Assembly: GCF_014647875.1 (NCBI RefSeq)
Contig: NZ_BMQA01000009.1
Coordinates: forward strand, 186,001 to 250,000
DNA: 64,000 nucleotides
Direction: 5' to 3'
DNA from: Streptomyces brasiliensis
GTDB taxonomy: Bacteria; Actinomycetota; Actinomycetes; Streptomycetales; Streptomycetaceae
Made by a program: the position numbers and the translations under genes
Shown: positions 39,721 through 47,255 of the stretch, piece by piece
Layout of the letters: the number at the start of each line of letters is the position of its first letter
Position numbering within the stretch: the stretch's first letter is position 1
Notes under the pieces: model-generated
The model's input: the letters and a program-made list of their open reading frames with translations, nothing else
What the model was told of the DNA's origin: nothing
Database searches by the model: none

Positions 39721-40709
39721 CGGAGACCGCGCCCCTCACCAACGCCGCGCGCCCCGGAGAAACGACTCTGCCCGAGCTGCGCACACCCCCCGGGCAGTCT
39801 GCCGCGGGCGCGCGGGAGCGCACCGCGCTCGCGCTCCTGGGCGGCCTGCTGAGGACCACCCGGCCCAAGCAGTGGGTCAAGAACAGCCTCGTCGTCGCCG
39901 CGCCCGCCGCCGCCGGGCAGCTCTTCTCCCGGCACGCGCTCACCCAAGTCGCCCTCGTCTTCGTCCTGTTCACCGCCTGCGCCGCCGCCGTCTACCTGAT
40001 CAACGACGCACGTGACGCCGAGGCCGACCGCGCCCACCCCACCAAGTGCCGGCGGCCGGTCGCCGCCGGGGTCGTCCCCGTGCCCGTCGCGTACGGCGTC
40101 GGAGGCACGCTGGCCGTCCTGGCGCCCGCCGTCGCGGTCTGGCTGACCCCGCCGTTCGTACCGGCCCTGCTGGCGGCGTACGTCGGCATGCAACTGGCGT
40201 ACTGCGTCAGCCTCAAGCACGTCCTGGTCGTCGACCTCGTCGTCGTCACCACCGGGTTCCTGATGCGGGCGGTGATCGGCGGGGTCGCGCTCGGCATCCC
40301 GCTGTCGCGCTGGTTCCTGATCACCACCGGGTTCGTGGCGCTGTTCATGGTGTCGGCCAAGCGCTACTCGGAAGCCGTGCAGATGGCCGGGAAAGCGGGC
40401 GCCACGCGCGCGTTGCTCACCGAGTACACCACCGGCTACCTCCGCTTCGTCTGGCAGCTGGCCGCCGGTGTCGCCGTCCTCGCCTACTGCATGTGGGCCC
40501 TGGAGGAGGGCGGTGTGCCGCAGGAGAGCGTGCTGCCCTGGCGGCAGCTGTCGATGATCGCCTTCATCCTCGCGATCCTCCGCTACGCCGTCTTCGCCGA
40601 CCGCGGCACCGCGGGGGAGCCCGAGGAGGTCGTCCTGGGCGACCGCGCCCTGGCCCTGATCGGCCTGGCCTGGCTCACGATGTACGGCCTGGCGGTGGCG
40701 AATTGGTGA
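39717..40709 (+). CDS. Decaprenyl-phosphate phosphoribosyltransferase (UbiA family)
   Basis: 330 residues, about nine helices. The Mg-pyrophosphate motif N96-D97-x-x-D100-x-x-x-D104 (INDARDAEADRAHPTK) and TTRPKQWVKN are those of the Rv3806c type, which attaches phosphoribose from PRPP to polyprenyl phosphate. This is the first committed step towards decaprenylphosphoryl-arabinose. GTG start overlaps the PAP2 stop, and the stop overlaps the GtrA start, so three genes are co-translated. Confidence 0.93.
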   Translation: MTETAPLTNAARPGETTLPELRTPPGQSAAGARERTALALLGGLLRTTRPKQWVKNSLVVAAPAAAGQLFSRHALTQVALVFVLFTACAAAVYLINDARDAEADRAHPTKCRRPVAAGVVPVPVAYGVGGTLAVLAPAVAVWLTPPFVPALLAAYVGMQLAYCVSLKHVLVVDLVVVTTGFLMRAVIGGVALGIPLSRWFLITTGFVALFMVSAKRYSEAVQMAGKAGATRALLTEYTTGYLRFVWQLAAGVAVLAYCMWALEEGGVPQESVLPWRQLSMIAFILAILRYAVFADRGTAGEPEEVVLGDRALALIGLAWLTMYGLAVANW

Positions 40710-41218
40710 GCCTGTCGCCCGACGGGCGTGCTCCGCGCCCTCGCGGGCGCCCCGCTCCGCGCCCGCCCCGAAGCCCCACCAGCCGCCTCACCCGACAGTT
40801 CCCCCACGGCGAGCTCCTGGGCTTCGTCACCGTCGGTCTCCTCGCCTACGCCGTCGACCTCGCCCTCTTCACCTGGCTCCGCGGCCCCGCCGCCCTGGGC
40901 CCGCTCACGGCCAAAGCCGTGTCCTTCGCCGCAGGCTGCACCGTCGCGTACCTCGGCAACGCACTCGGTACCTATCGGCACGCCCGGACGCAGGGGCTGC
41001 GGCCGTACGTCGTGTTCGTCGCCGTGAATCTCGCCGGCGCCCTCGTCCAGCTGCTGTGTCTCGCCGTCAGTCACTACGGTCTCGGGCTCACCTCGCAGCG
41101 TGCCGACACGGTCTCCGGTGCCGGGATCGGGATGGTGTTCGCCACGACTCTGCGGTTCTGGGGTACTCGGACATTGGTCTTCCGCAACGGGGGCAGAGTC
41201 GGATCATGGACTGGCTGA
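40706..41218 (+). CDS. GtrA family membrane protein
   Basis: 170 residues with four helices (about 38-55, 64-85, 100-122 and 135-152) after an Arg/Pro-rich start. FVTVGLLAYAVDLALFTWL and KAVSFAAGCTVAYLGNALGTY are typical of GtrA proteins, which help to move polyprenyl-linked sugars across the membrane. In mycobacteria the GtrA-like Rv3789 belongs to the same arabinan pathway. GTG 40706 overlaps the UbiA stop. The gene end overlaps the next start by 13 bp. Confidence 0.88.
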   Translation: MSLSPDGRAPRPRGRPAPRPPRSPTSRLTRQFPHGELLGFVTVGLLAYAVDLALFTWLRGPAALGPLTAKAVSFAAGCTVAYLGNALGTYRHARTQGLRPYVVFVAVNLAGALVQLLCLAVSHYGLGLTSQRADTVSGAGIGMVFATTLRFWGTRTLVFRNGGRVGSWTG

Positions 41219-42120
41219 AGAAGCTTCCCGGGATCGGGCCGCTCGTCGCGCGGCTGATGACCACGCACGCGTGGCGGTCGTACGAGCGTCTCGACCGGGT
41301 GAAGTGGTCGCGGCTGGCCGCCGCGATGACGTTCATCAGCTTCATCGCGCTGTTCCCGCTGCTGACCGTGGCCGCCGCGATCGCCGCGGCCACCCTCAGC
41401 CCCGCGCGCCAGAAGAGCCTCGAGAACAAGATCGCCGAACAGTTCCCCGGCATCTCCAACCAGCTCGACCTCAACTCCCTGGTGCACAACGCCGGTACCG
41501 TCGGCCTCATCGCGGGCGCCCTCCTGCTGTTCACCGGCATCGGCTGGGTCGGCCAGATGCGCGACTGCCTGCGCGCGGTGTGGGAGCTGCCGGACCCCGA
41601 CGAGAACCCCGTCGTGCGCAAGGGCGTGGACGCGGGCATCCTGGTCGGCCTCGGCGGCGCGCTGATCCTCACCCTCGCCGCCTCCGCCGTCGCCTCGGCC
41701 ACGGTGGGCTGGATCGCGCGGCAGCTGGGTGTCGTCGAGCACGGCTGGGGCGCCATCCTGCGCGTCGCCGCGTTCGCCGTCGCCGTGCTCGCCGACTTCC
41801 TCGTCCTGGTCTACGTGCTGACCCTGCTGCCCGGAGTCGATCCGCCGCGCCGCCGCCTGGTCGTGGCGGCGCTGTTCGGCGCGGTCGGCTTCGAACTCCT
41901 CAAGCTGCTGCTCAGCGGCTACATCCAGGGCGTCGCCACGAGAAGCATGTACGGCGCGTTCGGCACCCCCGTGGCCCTGCTGCTGTGGATCAACTTCACC
42001 GCGAAACTGGTGCTGTTCTGCGCAGCCTGGACAGCGACCGACGGCGCGGAGGCGGACGCGGACGTCACTGACGGGACGACCGGCGACGCACCAGGTCCGG
42101 CAGCGGCCAGCGGCGGTTGA
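41206..42120 (+). CDS. YihY/BrkB family membrane protein
   Basis: 304 residues with six or seven helices. It shows the family hallmarks WSRLAAAMTFISFIALFPLL, LLFTGIGWVGQMRDCLRAVWELP, and PVALLLWINFTAKLVLFCAAW. Once called ribonuclease BN, these proteins are now regarded as membrane proteins of unknown transport-like role. Coupled to the GtrA gene. Its last 56 bp overlap the convergent D,D-carboxypeptidase gene, whose coding strand is opposite. Confidence 0.9.
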   Translation: MDWLKKLPGIGPLVARLMTTHAWRSYERLDRVKWSRLAAAMTFISFIALFPLLTVAAAIAAATLSPARQKSLENKIAEQFPGISNQLDLNSLVHNAGTVGLIAGALLLFTGIGWVGQMRDCLRAVWELPDPDENPVVRKGVDAGILVGLGGALILTLAASAVASATVGWIARQLGVVEHGWGAILRVAAFAVAVLADFLVLVYVLTLLPGVDPPRRRLVVAALFGAVGFELLKLLLSGYIQGVATRSMYGAFGTPVALLLWINFTAKLVLFCAAWTATDGAEADADVTDGTTGDAPGPAAASGG

Positions 42121-43360
42121 CCAGGAACGCCGCGCCCGCGAGCAGCACCAGCAGCCCGCCGGTGATCGCCAGCGCGATCCCCACGCCGCTGGAGCCGCCG
42201 TCGGAGGTGGCGCTCGCCACCGGCTTCGCGGAGGAGCCGCCGGCGTCCGTGCCACCCGCCTGCCCGGCCTTGGCGGAGGCGGTCGCGCCGGGTCGGGCAC
42301 TCGCCGCGGCGGCGCTCTTCGGCGCCACCAGCTCGCCCACCGGCTGCACCTTGCCGGCCGCCTGGAAGCCCCAGTCGAAGAGCTTCGCGGTCTCCTTGTA
42401 GACCTCGTTGTGCTCGTTCTTCTCCGGGTTCATGACCGTGACGAGCAGCACCTTGCCGTTCCGCTCGGCGACCCCGGTGAAGGTCGCGCCGGCGTTGGTG
42501 GTGTTGCCGTTCTTGACGCCCGCGATGCCTTGGTAGACGGGGAGGCCGACGTCGCCGCTGAGCAGCCGGTTGGTGTTCTGGATCTCGAAGGACCCGCGGA
42601 CGGACTTGCCCTTCTTCTTCGTCGTCTCGCCGGGGAACTTGGCCCGCACGGTCGAGCAGTACGCGCGGAAGTCCTTCTTCTGCAGCCCGGAGCGGGCGAA
42701 CAGCGTCAGGTCGTACGCCGAGGAGACCTGGCCCTCGGCGTCGTAGCCGTCGGGGCTGACCACGTGCGTGTCCAGGGCCTGCAGGTCGTCGGCGTGGGCC
42801 TGCATGTCCTTGACGGTCTGCTCGACGCCGTCGTTCATGGCGGACAGCACATGGACGGCGTCGTTGCCGGACCGCAGGAACACGCCGAGCCAGAGGTCGT
42901 GGACCGTGTAGGTCTCGTTCTCCTTTATCCCGACCATGCTGGAGCCGGCGCCGATACCGGCCAGGTCGGACTGCACCACCTTGTGCTTCGTCGACCCGGG
43001 GAAGCGGGGCAGCAGGGTGTCGGCGAACAGCATCTTCAGCGTGCTGGCCGGGGCCAGCCGCCAGTGCGCGTTGTGGGCCGCGAGCACCTCGCCGGACTCG
43101 GCGTCGGACACGATCCACGAGCGCGCCGTGAGGTCCTTGGGCAGCACCGGCACGCCGGCACTCAGACTGACCTGCGTCCCGGCCTGGCCGAGGCGGGCGC
43201 CGCCGACCGTCGACATGGTCGCCGGGGGAGTAGCCGAGGGCTTCGGGGCCGCGAGGGCGGCGGGCGCGGCGAACGTCAGGAACGACGTGAATGAAAAGGA
43301 CAAAAATGTGGCTGAAACGACCAGCAGGGATCGCTTGGCGGTCTTCTTAGGTGCGGGCAC
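42065..43360 (-). CDS. D-alanyl-D-alanine carboxypeptidase, membrane-anchored
   Basis: 431 residues from GTG 43360; the frame is open to 43543 but the extension would run into the divergent gene's promoter. A signal helix (about 10-36) precedes the peptidase S11 domain. Active-site Ser106-x-x-Lys109 lies in APASTLKML and SGN in LRSGND (164-166). The third motif reads Lys283-Asn-Gly (VKNGNTTNAG) instead of the usual KTG. An Ala/Gly linker and a C-terminal helix (ALAITGGLLVLLAGAAFLV) anchor it. Trims peptidoglycan stem peptides outside the cell. There is no clear ribosome-binding site at the chosen start. Confidence 0.9.
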   Translation of the reverse strand: MPAPKKTAKRSLLVVSATFLSFSFTSFLTFAAPAALAAPKPSATPPATMSTVGGARLGQAGTQVSLSAGVPVLPKDLTARSWIVSDAESGEVLAAHNAHWRLAPASTLKMLFADTLLPRFPGSTKHKVVQSDLAGIGAGSSMVGIKENETYTVHDLWLGVFLRSGNDAVHVLSAMNDGVEQTVKDMQAHADDLQALDTHVVSPDGYDAEGQVSSAYDLTLFARSGLQKKDFRAYCSTVRAKFPGETTKKKGKSVRGSFEIQNTNRLLSGDVGLPVYQGIAGVKNGNTTNAGATFTGVAERNGKVLLVTVMNPEKNEHNEVYKETAKLFDWGFQAAGKVQPVGELVAPKSAAAASARPGATASAKAGQAGGTDAGGSSAKPVASATSDGGSSGVGIALAITGGLLVLLAGAAFLVNRRWPLPDLVRRRSSRQ

Positions 43361-43451
43361 GGTCGAGAACGTACCTGTCTCGGGCTGTGAAGTCCCGCGG
43401 CCCGTTCCACCCCGGACACGGAACGGGCCCGCCGACGGCGATACTGGAGGT

Positions 43452-43691
43452 ATGAAGCTCAGCCGCCCGGTCTCCTGGTTCCTGCTCGCCTTCGGAGTGT
43501 GGAGCTGGGTCATCTGGGTCACTTTCGTCAAGAATCTCGTCAAGGACAGCAGCGGGCTCGCGTTCGACGACGGTCACCCGACCGCGTACTTCTGGGTGCA
43601 CCTGCTGCTGGCGGTCGTTTCCTTCGTATTGGGGACGGTCATCGGGGCCATCGGGTTGCGCGGACTTCGCGCACTGCGCCGGATGTCATAG
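43452..43691 (+). CDS. Small two-helix membrane protein (SCO4848 type)
   Basis: 79 residues, two helices (about 5-27 and 46-70) around a short loop (DSSGLAFDDGHP). It opens MKLSRPVSWFLLAFGVWSW, as in the small Streptomyces family named after SCO4848. CTGGAGG precedes ATG 43452. Divergent from the carboxypeptidase gene and 18 bp ahead of the metallophosphoesterase gene, with which it is probably co-transcribed. Confidence 0.85.
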   Translation: MKLSRPVSWFLLAFGVWSWVIWVTFVKNLVKDSSGLAFDDGHPTAYFWVHLLLAVVSFVLGTVIGAIGLRGLRALRRMS

Positions 43692-43709
43692 CAGGGGATA
43701 CGGAGCAGG

Positions 43710-44957
43710 GTGGTCATCGTCTTCGCGCTCGTCGCCCTGGCCGTACTGGCCGCCGCGGCGGGTCTGCACTGGTACCTCTGGCGGCGGCTGGTGCGGGACA
43801 CCACCGCCGGGCCCGGCCGGGCGCGCCGCGCGGGGACGGCGGTGTTCGTCGCCGCTCCCGTCCTGATGGTCGCGGCCCTGGTCTCGGAACGCGCAGGCGC
43901 CCCCTTCTGGCTCCAACGCACGCTCGGCTGGCCGGGGTTCCTGTGGATGGCGCTGCTCGTCTATCTGCTGCTGGCGGTGCTGGCCGGGGAGGTCGTACGG
44001 CCGCTGGTGCGGCGGTTCGTGGAGCGGCGGAGGCAGCCGGTGCCGGCCGTCGCCGTGGCCGTACCGGCGGCCGCACCGCAGTCCGAGCCGCCTGTCGAGC
44101 CGGTGCCGTCACCGGAGCCGGAGCCCGCCGCCCCCTCCCGCCGCCTGTTCGTCTCCCGGGTCGTCGGCGCGGCCGCCGCCACGGCCGCCGTGGCGACCGT
44201 CGGCCAGGGCACGTACGGCGTCCTGCGCGGCCCGCGCGTGAAGCGCGTCACCGTGCCGCTCGCCAAACTCCCGCGCGCGGCGGACGGTTACCGCATCGCC
44301 GTCGTCAGTGACATCCACCTGGGCCCCGTTCTCGGCCCGGGTTTCGCGCAGAAGGTCGTCGACACGATCAACGCGACGCAGCCCGATCTGATCGCCGTCG
44401 TGGGCGACCTGGTCGACGGCAGCGTCAAGGACCTGGGCCCGGCGGCCGCACCGCTGGCCCAGCTGTCCGCACGACACGGGGCGTACTTCGTCACCGGCAA
44501 CCACGAGTACTTCTCCGGCGCCGAGCAGTGGGTCGAGGAAGTACGGCGGCTCGGGCTGCACCCGCTCGAGAACGCCCGCATCGAACTGTCCGGCTTCGAC
44601 CTCGCCGGGGTCAACGACGTGCAGGGGGAGAGCGAGGGCCACGGGCCGGACTTCACGCGCGCGCTCGGCGACCGGGACACGGCACGCGCGTGCGTACTGC
44701 TCGCCCACCAGCCCGTCCAGATCCACGAATCCGTCCGGCACGGCGTCGACCTCCAGCTGTCCGGCCACACGCACGGCGGCCAGCTCTGGCCGGGCAACTT
44801 CATCGCGGCGGCCGCGAACCCGACGGTCGCGGGCCTCGAATGGTACGGCGACACGCAGCTGTACGTCAGCCGGGGCGCGGGCGCCTGGGGCCCGCCGACG
44901 CGGGTCGGAGCCCCCTCCGACATCACCGTGGTCGAGTTGCGCTCCACCCGCGCCTGA
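43710..44957 (+). CDS. Membrane-bound metallophosphoesterase
   Basis: 415 residues. Three N-terminal helices and a Pro/Glu linker are followed by SRRLFVSRVVGAAAAT, which resembles a twin-arginine-like helix. The calcineurin-type domain (from about 195) shows SDIHLG, GDLVDG, GNHEY and SGHTHGGQLWPG, the full set of metal ligands. The domain lies outside or at the membrane face; YaeI-like enzymes act on lipid phosphates such as UDP-diacylglucosamine analogues, but the substrate here is not known. CGGAG precedes GTG 43710. Confidence 0.92.
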   Translation: MVIVFALVALAVLAAAAGLHWYLWRRLVRDTTAGPGRARRAGTAVFVAAPVLMVAALVSERAGAPFWLQRTLGWPGFLWMALLVYLLLAVLAGEVVRPLVRRFVERRRQPVPAVAVAVPAAAPQSEPPVEPVPSPEPEPAAPSRRLFVSRVVGAAAATAAVATVGQGTYGVLRGPRVKRVTVPLAKLPRAADGYRIAVVSDIHLGPVLGPGFAQKVVDTINATQPDLIAVVGDLVDGSVKDLGPAAAPLAQLSARHGAYFVTGNHEYFSGAEQWVEEVRRLGLHPLENARIELSGFDLAGVNDVQGESEGHGPDFTRALGDRDTARACVLLAHQPVQIHESVRHGVDLQLSGHTHGGQLWPGNFIAAAANPTVAGLEWYGDTQLYVSRGAGAWGPPTRVGAPSDITVVELRSTRA

Positions 44958-45078
44958 GCCGCCCGGCAGCCCTCCCGCGGACCCTGTGAACGGGCTGTGA
45001 AACCCGGCCGAAACGGCCCGTCGGTAAGTTCATTCTCATCTCGCAAGATCCCTCTTCCCTCAGGTTAAACACGTGTGG

Positions 45079-45097
45079 TTAGGTGAGCCTCGTCACT
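45079..45097. promoter_or_regulatory. Possible iron box (DmdR/IdeR type), one strong half
   Basis: Read on the minus strand this site has AGGCTCACCTAA, all 12 bases of one side and centre of the Streptomyces iron box TTAGGTTAGGCTCACCTAA; the other half matches poorly. It lies 64 nt before the binding-protein gene at 45161. A nearby hairpin GTCACT-AGGGG-AGTGAC spans 45092-45108. Confidence 0.4.
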
Positions 45098-45160
45098 AGG
45101 GGAGTGACATCTGTGCTGGGCCAGGGGTAGGGCCTTGAGAGGCCTGGGGAGGGCACCACC

Positions 45161-46720
45161 GTGCGATCTGTTCGCATGCGGATTCTCGCGATTCTGCTTG
45201 TAGTCGCGGCCGCGGGAGTCGTCGGCTGGCAACTGCTGCCGTCTCAGGAGAACAAGAACAAGACGATCAGGGTCGGTACGACGGACGCCGTCACCTCGCT
45301 CGACCCGGCCGGTGCCTACGACGCCGGTTCCTGGGCCTTGTTCAGCAACGTCTTCCAGTCGCTGCTGACCTTCGACCCGGACGGCGTCGAGCCGATCCCG
45401 GACGCTGCGAAGAGCTGCAAGTTCGTCGGCACCGATCTGAAGACCTACACGTGCGAGCTGCGGGCCGGGATCGCGTTCCCGAGCGGGCGTGCCATGACCG
45501 CCGAGGACGTGAAGTACTCCTTCGACCGGGTCAAGAAGATCAACTCGGACGTGGGCCCGGCGTCCCTGCTGTCCACGCTCGGCTCGGTGAGCGCCGACAG
45601 CACCGACAAGGTGACGTTCCACCTGTCGACGCCGGACGCCACGTTCCCGTTCAAGGTGGCCACCGGCGCCGGCGTGATCGTCGACCGGAACAAATACCCG
45701 TCGGACTCGCTGCGCACCGGTAGCTCGGTGGACGGCACCGGCCCGTACACGCTGACGGCGTACGTGAAGGACCAGCAGGCCACTCTGGCGCCCAACACCC
45801 GCTACAAGGGCGCCCTCAGCAGCACCGGCCGCCCTATCGAACTGCGCTACTACGGCGATTCCGAGAAGCTCGACAGCGCCTGGAAGGGCAAGCTGGTCGA
45901 CGTCGCCACGCGCACCCTGCCGCCGAACGTCCTGTCCGGTCTCTCGGCCAGCGACCCGAACCAGCGCGTCACCGAGTCCGACAGCTCCGAGACCCGCAAC
46001 CTGTACCTCAACACCCGTACCGGCTCGCCGCTGCACGACGTGCGCGTGCGGCGGGCCTTGGCCTGGCTGATCAACCGCGAGCAGCTCGCCTCCACGGTGT
46101 ACGAGGGCACGGTCGACCCGCTGTACTCGCTGATCCCGACCGGCCTCACCGGCCACACCACGTCCTTCTTCGACAACTACCCGAAGCAGAGCGTCGACAA
46201 GGCCAAGGCGCTCCTCGAGGAGGCCGGCGTCCAGCTCCCGGTGCGCTTCACGTACGGCTACGGCAAGGGCCGCGGTTCCGGTGCCGAGGAGGGCGCCGAG
46301 CTGAAGAAGCAGTTTGAGGCGGGCGGCCTGTTCAAGGTCGACGTCAAGGGTTACGAGTGGACCGATTTCCAGAAGCGCTGGGCCGGCGGCAAACTCGACG
46401 CGTACGCGGTCGGCTGGATCGCGGACTATCCCGACCCGGACACCTTCGGCGGGGCGCTCGTCGGGACGGGCTCCACCATGAACACCGGCTACAGCAACAA
46501 GGCCGTGGACGCCCTCATCCTCCACAGCCAGCAGTTCGGCGACCGCAGCAAGGTCGCGCAGGACTTCCGCAACCTGCAGGCCGACATTGCCTCGGACGTG
46601 CCGCTCATCCCACTGTGGCAGCGCAAGGAGTACGTCGTCAGCAGCGAGGACGTCGGCGGCGGACAGTATCTGTCCGACGGCACCGGTGTGTTCCGGCTGT
46701 GGCGCCTGGACTGGATCTGA
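45161..46720 (+). CDS. Family-5 peptide/nickel ABC transporter binding protein, orphan
   Basis: 519 residues. The N-terminal helix (RMRILAILLVVAAAGVVGWQLL) has no lipobox Cys, so the protein is anchored by an uncleaved helix or cleaved by signal peptidase I. The SBP_bac_5 fold is complete: VTSLDPAGAYD, MTAEDVKYSFDRV, DGTGPYTL, HDVRVRRALAWLINRE, YADP-like IADYPDPDTFGG, and IPLWQRKEYVV. No permease or ATPase gene is nearby. Ligand unknown. A GGGGAGGG site precedes GTG 45161. Confidence 0.9.
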   Translation: MRSVRMRILAILLVVAAAGVVGWQLLPSQENKNKTIRVGTTDAVTSLDPAGAYDAGSWALFSNVFQSLLTFDPDGVEPIPDAAKSCKFVGTDLKTYTCELRAGIAFPSGRAMTAEDVKYSFDRVKKINSDVGPASLLSTLGSVSADSTDKVTFHLSTPDATFPFKVATGAGVIVDRNKYPSDSLRTGSSVDGTGPYTLTAYVKDQQATLAPNTRYKGALSSTGRPIELRYYGDSEKLDSAWKGKLVDVATRTLPPNVLSGLSASDPNQRVTESDSSETRNLYLNTRTGSPLHDVRVRRALAWLINREQLASTVYEGTVDPLYSLIPTGLTGHTTSFFDNYPKQSVDKAKALLEEAGVQLPVRFTYGYGKGRGSGAEEGAELKKQFEAGGLFKVDVKGYEWTDFQKRWAGGKLDAYAVGWIADYPDPDTFGGALVGTGSTMNTGYSNKAVDALILHSQQFGDRSKVAQDFRNLQADIASDVPLIPLWQRKEYVVSSEDVGGGQYLSDGTGVFRLWRLDWI

Positions 46721-46749
46721 CGCGGTCCCCGGGCACGTGCCGGGCCGGG

Positions 46750-47175
46750 GTGACGCGGGTGGGCACCCGACGCAGCAACTCCTTCCGGTTGCCCGGGCAC
46801 CCGGCGTCCGTGGGACTCGCACGGCGCCAGGTCCGGGACCATCTGGCCGGCTGGGGCCACGGCCCGGATCACCCGGTGCCGGCGGACGCGGTACTGCTGG
46901 TGTCGGAGCTGGCCACGATCGCCGTACGCCACGGCCCGCGGCCGGAGCGCGAGTTCGAGGTCACGGTGACGGTCCTGGCGGACGGCTCCTGCCTGATAGA
47001 GGTCTCGGACGAGGGCCACCACCTGTCCCGGCTCCGGGCGTCCGACGAAACGAATGAAACAGATGAAACCGTCCGTGGGTTGCAGATAGTGGAACACGTT
47101 GCTGCGGCGTGGGGGGTGTGGGGCCGGGGCGGCCATGGGCCGACGGTGTGGGCAGTGGCGCGGGCCGGGACATGA
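46750..47175 (+). CDS. HATPase_c anti-sigma-like kinase with altered N-box
   Basis: 141 residues of the small serine-kinase/anti-sigma type frequent in Streptomyces. It shows FRLPGHPASVGLARRQVRDHL, then SELATIAVRHG where the family has ELxTNAxxHG, then IEVSDEG (G1 box) and RGLQIVEHVAAAWGV (G2 area). The Asn that holds Mg-ATP is Ile here, so kinase activity is doubtful. GTG 46750 or 46759 may be the start. It follows the binding-protein gene by 29 bp. Confidence 0.82.
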   Translation: MTRVGTRRSNSFRLPGHPASVGLARRQVRDHLAGWGHGPDHPVPADAVLLVSELATIAVRHGPRPEREFEVTVTVLADGSCLIEVSDEGHHLSRLRASDETNETDETVRGLQIVEHVAAAWGVWGRGGHGPTVWAVARAGT

Positions 47176-47255
47176 GGGCGTGAGGCGCCGGGTCGAACGT
47201 TCCGCGCGGCCCCAACAGCCGTACCGGACGCCGTACGTCACACCGGCCCGCCCTC

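Noticed and set aside
40583..42300. Minus-strand frames opposite the UbiA/GtrA/BrkB genes
   Set aside because: No ribosome-binding sites and low-complexity products; plus-strand genes overlap tightly and are well recognised.
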